Source of the DNA: JAZRUF01 sp045636205
GTDB lineage: Bacteria > Bacillota > Clostridia > Oscillospirales > JAAYXM01
Assembly: GCA_045636205.1 (NCBI GenBank)
Contig: JAZTXE010000076.1
Location: forward strand, 1-10,618
Direction of reading: 5' to 3'
Length of the DNA stretch: 10,618 nt
Part shown: positions 10,001-10,618 of the stretch, one piece after another
Numbering within the stretch: the stretch's first letter is position 1
Layout of the letters: each line of letters begins with the position of its first letter
Position numbers and translations under genes: made by a program
The notes under the pieces: model-generated
The model's database searches: none
Seen by the model: only the letters and a program-made list of their open reading frames with translations
Told to the model about the DNA's origin: nothing

Positions 10001-10154
10001 TCGGATTCTCCGGCGTAAAATCATACTCAAGTACGTTTTCCGCAACTGACGCGGTTGCAGCTTGCTCGGTCGCGCCCGACATCGGCATAATGCCTAAAAT
10101 CATCGCAACCGCAAGCAGCATGGATATCCCGCGCCGCAGAATAGATTTTTTCAT
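1005..10154 (-). CDS. Giant secreted SLH-anchored heparinase II/III-family polysaccharide lyase (3049 residues)
   Basis: Predicted extracellular enzyme that cleaves a uronic-acid-containing polysaccharide by beta-elimination while held on the cell wall. Start ATG 10152-10154 has the ribosome site AAAGGAGGA six bases upstream and opens a signal peptide. Domain order: signal peptide 1-28; five related beta modules at 42-230, 238-403, 410-574, 579-746 and 753-922; Ig-like domains 927-1027 and 1033-1122; a sixth module 1131-1302; Ig-like domains 1308-1414, 1415-1509 and 1511-1600; lyase core about 1607-2510; beta domain 2595-2690; putative-Ig domain 2691-2786; Pro/Thr/Asp and Gly10 linker 2787-2869; three SLH repeats 2870-3047. 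Heparinase II/III enzymes are usually 600-800 residues, so this one carries about 2000 extra residues of binding and spacer domains. The frame is intact. Its transcript appears to be monocistronic, with hairpin repeats upstream and a terminator downstream. Family placement is firm; substrate is unknown (the superfamily includes heparin, alginate and other lyases). Confidence 0.93.
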   Translation of the reverse strand: MKKSILRRGISMLLAVAMILGIMPMSGATEQAATASVAENVLEYDFTPENPKTAALLAARLAELQAAGVSDPGRQKDYSVYDVSIEDGWNWEFNSALSAPALTSSKIRFQSYGLDGSAAANFNTGNPTKAADLTVNISVPTAGRYVVSKLQGYTLTGGAEAGLFVNGTPVGKLSYATAPYCGTLLYSDLGVTGLKGGDCVVELNAGINTVTFRKVSNANGHYIAKIAFTPAEPEPEVTVYNFVNRNDSQDSDDPYKRGTPIANVQIGKDGYNWSFDAGKSAGKFTAIPSTAPKLDTYGINCNFRTDDTSENNRDLTLNILVPAAGTYQVSTLGLSLSAGADTDYYINGTKIGSYSFYSEKQFNPKDAEIIGEYTFDQPGEYDLTIRATNDKLAVYPRNVTLTPAPTAPEKIVYSFKQLPADAFDGRYASGVKFDKVHIGLDGFMWSWNAEKSAQRFATGTYPRFQPYGAQVGFGPNDTDATKFDLTFNIQVPYPGEYYISTGGLATSSGADTDYYINGEKVGSYSFYSSVELNPKPDETIGRYTFPKAGNYELTIRAKEGHGSNIYPGHVTLSPILAQKKIVYDFVGQKIDSSAANYRLKKINAVKIGQEDFNWEMNQSLSSSRFIIGSGNYAPYFEDYGLYVGYVIQDAYTNKSDLAFNIEVPAAGKYSVSVDGYAASSGAKCEFIIDGKSVGQYSFNADKDGLKSAEILGVVEFDMPGTYVMIMRSLESTNKLGFLSHVTLDPVSDAPAQEQIFDFHQSEDKESVKGAGKTALQPTISFANGSNWQINTSKSCSRVAQAPDKSGARFQTYGVIISIDNAVGVPVSCDGVFELDVKGSGYYDIEICGGGYSTGGIAAHYIDGIYIGEYSYYSDVTGGVVHMPVANMRSVYLIEGVHTLTIRTIKQGKSSSNQHPGHVRLTPREDMSAVSEIIPEISSTDPRIGDTITVSGATIKYENGAEVPFMKNINGTMKDEMELTLESSDEDVIAVEGSELKVKGVGETTVKVGLKQGGVDCGVYAEYDFEVLDPTAPLGSIEIVSSRGDKIYRTQSTELSLIGTLESGLVVDMTQAEFSGVEYWTEGGEVTIDGNVATAAATGTAVIKAKATVNGKEQEATLEIEVDFDNLPPLNNEFISFRLKENPNVDGTTPIRDNVSFANGWNWEPIKELSTKRAYNASLNYRFQSFGADASMRGAPNQGHNAADPYSSDLAFRFKISQSGWYEIAHIGGGNPDRGPTDIFIDNNFVGEYDYYNGGYADELREKRMRTIYLEEGVHIIVFRGCRYPPGKENIGMMPAVTYFREVRDDNLPTFDRLVLAADSNYISTDGATTVRGKAKMSSGATVELKPNNNDPNVKVADMPELQVRYWTEDTDIVTVDEKTGDVTPIGEGLATIWAEGSIDGGKTFVKGSCEITVYKNNLEAVTAYVEAAEAYSGLSYPIVVKGTMTDGKNIDTSEFEIEATSDNPEVATVEKVEGVWTINAIKAGVANISVTAKYADFDARELSIKLDVTDTEFEKIVFTPSALYFNSESEPQTFTVSGFLNNGNQVDVEILSVESEDEEIATVTEDGLAVTPIALGKTYINVTASALGKEVSGKMMVLISNGKTKRTIYTEEEIANARENIEKYSWARNMRDTAVKDAERYLDTEYMWNLITTQELPRSIFVGFVGDPNNIYCRYCGVNINLKYSLYGWVCDPINSPWKVQCPDCRRKFPTNDFGSFYKLGIVEPGEEELYGVPSSQWSYEKSHKVHYELNKAEYTERGIESYEKYDEMLKAGERMPGIGFLKNNMYTDLKHVSTLNRGEGLLETETEEAWGVDDGYGYRTGRIFDEKTPERIENHSYIAYYNNFGLYYGGKGSKNNPAVIAAALSTLADAYMYTGDIKYGRVGAILLDRIADIYPYTDGSVHWGAEKWDFGNNHGGGYQGNILGSIEEGNTLMPIIVRAYDALYPAFEDSQVIEFLSDKAERYGLENKKETTSAIRKNIEDGILREIYESACTGAIDGNFGMHQYTVAAAAVALDAMPETGEWIDWCMRYGVAGGKGEKEVTGGSVLNQLVSVVDRDGFGNEEAVGYNTIWLTNMIDLGDVLYGYETYPSADLYNNPKYVKMFTSFINLTLARKYMPALGDGGAVPSTSYGLGMDTMLEAWDKAPNEQIGQTIYMLNGNSVKDLHTSIFRKNPESIKEEISDIIETEGELDMQSNTLLSGFGFAAIRDGSRLVNPVTNDVINTMRDFWINTSVNHTSHCHNDQLNLGMEAYGFNFLPDLGYPEASGDEGNDLEWVDNTISHNTVVVNNKKQNDTNKAGFPLHMDDAGDVKVMDIDSKAYEGLVDEYRRTVVMIRANEEVSYGVDFFRILGGTDHLYSFHAQSSKMDVTHEGEPVEFTEQKENGEWVGTYAGTDVPFGTSGRLDGSSWLDHIRRADNPGINSFVANFKIADYGKKLEGKRDLGLKLTMVNDFEPEELTAAYSYAPRTSSNKTVDHLDHLLVRRTSPDEEVELDTLFSAVIEPYDGEDYIESVEAVELTTEDIPTPGSVARALKVNFKDGRADYVVYSTDNSVTYDVGGIFDFRGIVGVYSVQNGTVGFKYVLDGDIIDGETEAPAAYTGRITSFTEQLSFENKINIKLDSEVENPEDLVGRMVVIENDGAHNAAYEIKGATADGTDLTLDVGDVTFIRSYKDAKDMNAGYVYNIARGQAATIPLSYSESAAPVNVHGDYIFSAATGKKINAAVSAKSTEGGIRYSSNRMPRGASIDAETGVITWTPDENQAGKHGMIVRAENDFGFTSINVIIDVYKSAGSVTDTQPSTPPASDDDKPTTPPAVDDNPSTPSGGGGGGGGGGSSSGGSSDTTEPEDTTKPEDSTDTETEDNAGGGSATVEKFVDLENHDWAKDAIYALVDKGVINGTSANTYSPAKRINRADFAIMLVRAFDVTEGDGEHFADVSANKYYAEELRLAKANGIVGGIGDNKFNPEGEITRQDMMVMLSRALKAVGKELDAADESVLAQFADSAQITDYARDAVAQLIKVGAIAGANGRINPTGRATRAEVAVMLSRVLAK
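1014..1547 (-). other. Three SLH domains (wall anchor) of the giant lyase, residues 2870-3047
   Basis: Three repeats of about 55 residues start with F-x-D (KFVDLENHDWAKDAI, HFADVSANKYYAEEL, QFADSAQITDYARDAV) and end with the SLH signature region (INRADFAIMLVRAF, ITRQDMMVMLSRAL, ATRAEVAVMLSRVL). SLH triplets are known to bind secondary cell-wall polymers non-covalently. Only the third repeat has the canonical TRAE; the first two have NRAD and TRQD. Confidence 0.95.
1548..1796 (-). other. Low-complexity linker with ten consecutive glycines, residues 2787-2869
   Basis: A Thr/Pro/Asp-rich spacer (TPPASDDDKPTTPP style) is followed by Gly10 (residues 2823-2832, bases 1659-1688), Ser/Gly, and an acidic Thr/Glu/Asp stretch. 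It separates the catalytic part from the SLH anchor. The glycine codons are mixed GGT, GGC and GGA rather than one repeated triplet. Confidence 0.9.
1797..2372 (-). other. Two beta domains after the lyase core: unassigned (2595-2690) and putative-Ig (2691-2786)
   Basis: Residues 2691-2786 match the putative-Ig (He_PIG, cadherin-like) pattern, including MPRGASIDAETGVITWTPDENQAGKHG and a final strand series. The region before it (2595-2690) is beta-rich with LVGRMVVIENDGAHNAAYEI and is not recognised. Both probably act as spacers or support domains. Confidence 0.7.
2625..5336 (-). other. Heparinase II/III-type lyase core, residues 1607-2510
   Basis: Helical lead-in 1607-1650; two CxxC knuckles (C1673/C1676, C1702/C1705); alpha-helical toroid about 1835-2170; heparinase II/III beta-sandwich about 2195-2500. 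By analogy with Pedobacter heparinase II (catalytic H202, Y257, H406; zinc ligands H408, D425, H464), the likely equivalents here are H2004 in FGMHQYT, Y2068 in DGFGNEEAVGYNT, H2239 in HTSHCHND, and H2241, D2259 and H2282 for zinc. The H-x-H spacing is identical, the next ligand is 18 instead of 17 residues on, and the last 41 instead of 39. SHNTVVVN is the usual superfamily motif. The assignments come from motif matching by eye, not an alignment. Confidence 0.85.
5355..6233 (-). other. Three Ig-like (Big_2-type) domains, residues 1308-1414, 1415-1509, 1511-1600
   Basis: Each unit of about 90-105 residues shows the Big_2 pattern: an opening strand, a polar T-x-G-x-x-x-x-G segment, a core such as YWTEDTDIVTVDEKTGDVTP or ATSDNPEVATVEK or ESEDEEIATVTEDG, then a GxAxIxVxA strand. 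They sit directly before the lyase core and probably act as rigid spacers. Confidence 0.8.
6249..6764 (-). repeat. Sixth copy of the 170-residue module, residues 1131-1302
   Basis: Carries the module signatures: FANGWNWEP, YRFQSFGADASM, DLAFRFKISQSGWYEIAHIGGG, DIFIDNNFVGEYDYYNGG and YLEEGVHIIVFRG. It resembles copy 5 more than copies 2-4 (FANGxNW, YYDIEICGGG/WYEIAHIGGG, YLIEGVHTLTIR/YLEEGVHIIVFR) and is separated from it by two Ig-like domains. Confidence 0.8.
6789..7376 (-). other. Two Ig-like domains between modules 5 and 6, residues 927-1027 and 1033-1122
   Basis: Residues 927-1027 contain RIGDTITVSGATIKYENGAEV and a Big_2-like core LESSDEDVIAVEGSELKVKG with GETTVKVGLK. Residues 1033-1122 contain YRTQSTELSLIGTLESGLVV, VEYWTEGGEVTIDGN and GTAVIKAKATVNG. 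Both fit the Big_2-type fold by pattern. Confidence 0.7.
7389..7898 (-). repeat. Module copy 5, residues 753-922
   Basis: Begins QIFDF, then FANGSNWQINTSKSCSR, GARFQTYGV, GVFELDVKGSGYYDIEICGGGY, HYIDGIYIGEYSYYSD, and closes with HTLTIR and HPGHVRLTP. It is the most diverged of the N-terminal tandem block. Confidence 0.8.
7917..8420 (-). repeat. Module copy 4, residues 579-746
   Basis: Begins KIVYDF, then VKIGQEDFNWEMNQSLSSSRF, YFEDYGLYVGY, DLAFNIEVPAAGKYSVSVDGY, FIIDGKSVGQYSFNAD, and closes with LSHVTLDP. Confidence 0.82.
8433..8927 (-). repeat. Module copy 3, residues 410-574
   Basis: Begins KIVYSF, then VHIGLDGFMWSWNAEKSAQRF, YPRFQPYGAQVGF, DLTFNIQVPYPGEYYIS, DTDYYINGEKVGSYSFYSS, ELNPKPDETIGRYTF, YELTIRA and YPGHVTLSP. 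It is the closest match to copy 2. Confidence 0.85.
8946..9443 (-). repeat. Module copy 2, residues 238-403
   Basis: Begins TVYNF, then VQIGKDGYNWSFDAGKSAGKF, DTYGINCNF, DLTLNILVPAAGTYQVS, DTDYYINGTKIGSYSFYSE, FNPKDAEIIGEYTF, YDLTIRA and YPRNVTLTP. The central DTDYYING-x-K-x-GSYSFYS block is nearly identical to copy 3. Confidence 0.85.
9465..10031 (-). repeat. Module copy 1, residues 42-230
   Basis: Begins LEYDF, carries an extra Ala/Leu-rich helix (about 51-69), then VSIEDGWNWEFNSALSA, IRFQSYGLDGSAAANF, DLTVNISVPTAGRYVVSKLQGY, LFVNGTPVGKLSYA, and closes with IAKIAFTP. It is longer and more diverged than copies 2-4. Confidence 0.75.
10071..10154 (-). other. Signal peptide of the giant lyase, residues 1-28
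   Basis: A basic start (MKKSILRRG) is followed by a hydrophobic core (ISMLLAVAMILGIMPM) and small residues at a likely cleavage site near SGA (26-28). This indicates Sec export, in keeping with the SLH anchor. Confidence 0.9.
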
Positions 10155-10160
10155 ATTTCT

Positions 10161-10169
10161 TCCTCCTTT
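10161..10169 (-). promoter_or_regulatory. Ribosome binding site of the giant lyase gene
   Basis: On the minus strand AAAGGAGGA lies six bases before the ATG at 10154. It fixes this start codon. Confidence 0.9.
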
Positions 10170-10184
10170 AAAAAAGGGTTTCCT

Positions 10185-10190
10185 ATCATA
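10185..10190 (-). promoter_or_regulatory. Possible -10 element (TATGAT) for the giant lyase gene
   Basis: TATGAT on the minus strand, 31 bases upstream of the start codon, is one base off the consensus TATAAT. No convincing -35 box is found 17 bases upstream. The transcript would have a very short leader. Confidence 0.25.
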
Positions 10191-10205
10191 AAGCTTCTCC
10201 TTATC

Positions 10206-10239
10206 TGTAGGGGAGGGCCTCCGTGCCCTCCCGCAGGCG
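10206..10239. repeat. 34-base hairpin unit A (TGTAGGG...CCGCAGGCG)
   Basis: Contains a perfect 8-bp stem, GGGAGGGC/GCCCTCCC (10211-10218 with 10225-10232), and a six-base loop. Its ends match unit B at 10435-10468, which has the same length but a different stem. The style matches short GC-rich hairpin repeats found between genes in gut Bacillota. Confidence 0.7.
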
Positions 10240-10251
10240 AGACTGATGAGG

Positions 10252-10269
10252 TGGGAAAATAAATCCCAC
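10252..10269. other. Small hairpin GTGGGA/TCCCAC
   Basis: A six-base perfect stem around an A-rich loop lies between hairpin unit A and the MITE-like palindrome. No T tract follows and its role is unknown. Confidence 0.4.
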
Positions 10270-10290
10270 GTATCACGTCACGTCTTGCGT

Positions 10291-10416
10291 CCCATAGGCT
10301 CCCTCTGATGAGGGAGCTGTCAGCGAAGCTGACCGAGGGAGAGATGTCGAAGGACTACCCCTCAGTCTTTTGCCTACGGCAAAATCCAGCTCCCCTGACA
10401 AGTGGAGCCTTATGGG
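10291..10416. mobile_element. 126-bp MITE-like palindromic repeat without coding capacity
   Basis: The outer ends CCCATAGGCTCC and GGAGCCTTATGGG are inverted copies with one extra base, and homology continues inward (GGGAGCTG at 10312-10319 against CAGCTCCCC at 10388-10396; GAGGG against CCCTC). Each arm folds further: CTCCCTC/GAGGGAG at 10299-10316, GTCAGC/GCTGAC at 10319-10333, TTTTGCC/GGCAAAA at 10368-10384. No open reading frame is present. The sequence resembles non-autonomous palindromic repeats that occur in many copies in Clostridia; this is from memory, not a search. No clear target-site duplication is seen. Confidence 0.65.
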
Positions 10417-10434
10417 GTAATACACCTACGTAAG

Positions 10435-10468
10435 TGTAGGGTGCAGCGTTTACGATGCACCGCAGGCG
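10435..10468. repeat. 34-base hairpin unit B (TGTAGGG...CCGCAGGCG)
   Basis: Same 34-base length and same ends as unit A, with a different stem: GGTGCA (10440-10445) pairs with TGCACC (10456-10461). Units A and B lie in the same orientation on either side of the MITE-like element. Confidence 0.65.
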
Positions 10469-10483
10469 GAATGTCGCAACCCA

Positions 10484-10503
10484 CCTTCCCCTCAAGGGTA
10501 AGG
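10484..10503. other. Imperfect hairpin CCTTCCCC...GGGTAAGG
   Basis: Roughly eight pairs with one mismatch, followed by CTTTTC on the plus strand. It may be a degenerate repeat end or a weak terminator. The remaining bases to about 10545 show no feature. Confidence 0.35.
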
Positions 10504-10548
10504 CTTTTCAGGTCCCAACTATTCCCATACATTCTCGTTTAGGTACGT

Positions 10549-10582
10549 TGCAGGTAGAATATTTAATTAATATCCTACCTGC
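10549..10582 (-). terminator. Long AT-cored palindrome, possible terminator of the right-edge small gene
   Basis: A 15-bp stem (10549-10563 with 10568-10582) forms with one G-U wobble when read on the minus strand, and lies 17 bases after the stop codon of the right-edge frame. It has no T tract, so a classical intrinsic terminator is not certain. A protein-binding or recombination site is an alternative. Confidence 0.45.
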
Positions 10583-10599
10583 AAAATGTTATGTTACTA

Positions 10600-10618
10600 T
10601 TACTGATCGAATCCGCCG
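10600..10618 (-). CDS. Last codons of a second small-protein gene ending GGFDQ (5' part outside the window)
   Basis: Read on the minus strand, the window edge gives GGC GGA TTC GAT CAG TAA, followed by in-frame TAG and TAA. This is the same C-terminus as the 52-residue protein at 633-791. Seventeen of 19 bases match, and both differences are synonymous third positions. The preceding codon ends in C, compatible with Phe (TTC) as in the other copy. Only five residues are visible, so homology over the whole protein is an inference. Confidence 0.6.

Noticed and set aside
10206..10503. Riboswitch, T-box or CRISPR array upstream of the lyase gene
   Set aside because: The repeats are only two and differ in the middle, there are no regular spacers, and no conserved riboswitch core or T-box motif is visible.

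Overview
The window looks like chromosomal DNA from an anaerobic Gram-positive bacterium of the Clostridia, probably an uncultured gut-type polysaccharide degrader. The evidence is strong AGGAGG-type ribosome binding sites, a giant secreted enzyme ending in three S-layer-homology (SLH) domains behind a polyglycine linker, bacterial Ig-like (Big_2-type) domains, and palindromic intergenic repeats of a style common in gut Bacillota. The exact taxon cannot be read from this sequence.

Layout. Bases 2-610 (+) are the 3' end of a surface-type protein with a Big_2-like domain. A 52-residue protein gene follows 22 bases later (633-791, +), then a strong intrinsic terminator (807-837). A second terminator (932-962) faces it and closes a single huge minus-strand gene (1005-10154, 3049 residues) that fills almost the whole window. 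Upstream of that gene lies a 430-base non-coding stretch made of hairpin repeats, including a 126-bp MITE-like palindrome flanked by two 34-base hairpin units. At the right edge (10600-10618, -) are the last codons of a second small gene. Its visible C-terminus is the same as that of the 52-residue protein.

The giant gene encodes a secreted, wall-attached protein. It has a signal peptide, five tandem copies of an unassigned, probably carbohydrate-binding module of about 170 residues, two Ig-like domains, a sixth copy of the module, three more Ig-like domains, a heparinase II/III-superfamily polysaccharide lyase core with recognisable catalytic and zinc-site residues, two beta domains, a Pro/Thr/Asp plus Gly linker, and three SLH repeats. 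The inferred role is capture and beta-elimination of a uronic-acid-containing polysaccharide at the cell surface; the substrate cannot be told from sequence.

The most unusual points are the two small genes with the shared C-terminal tag FGGFDQ (GGFDQ visible in the second), pointing inward on either side of the lyase gene; the six-copy unassigned module; and the covarying hairpin repeats upstream of the lyase gene.
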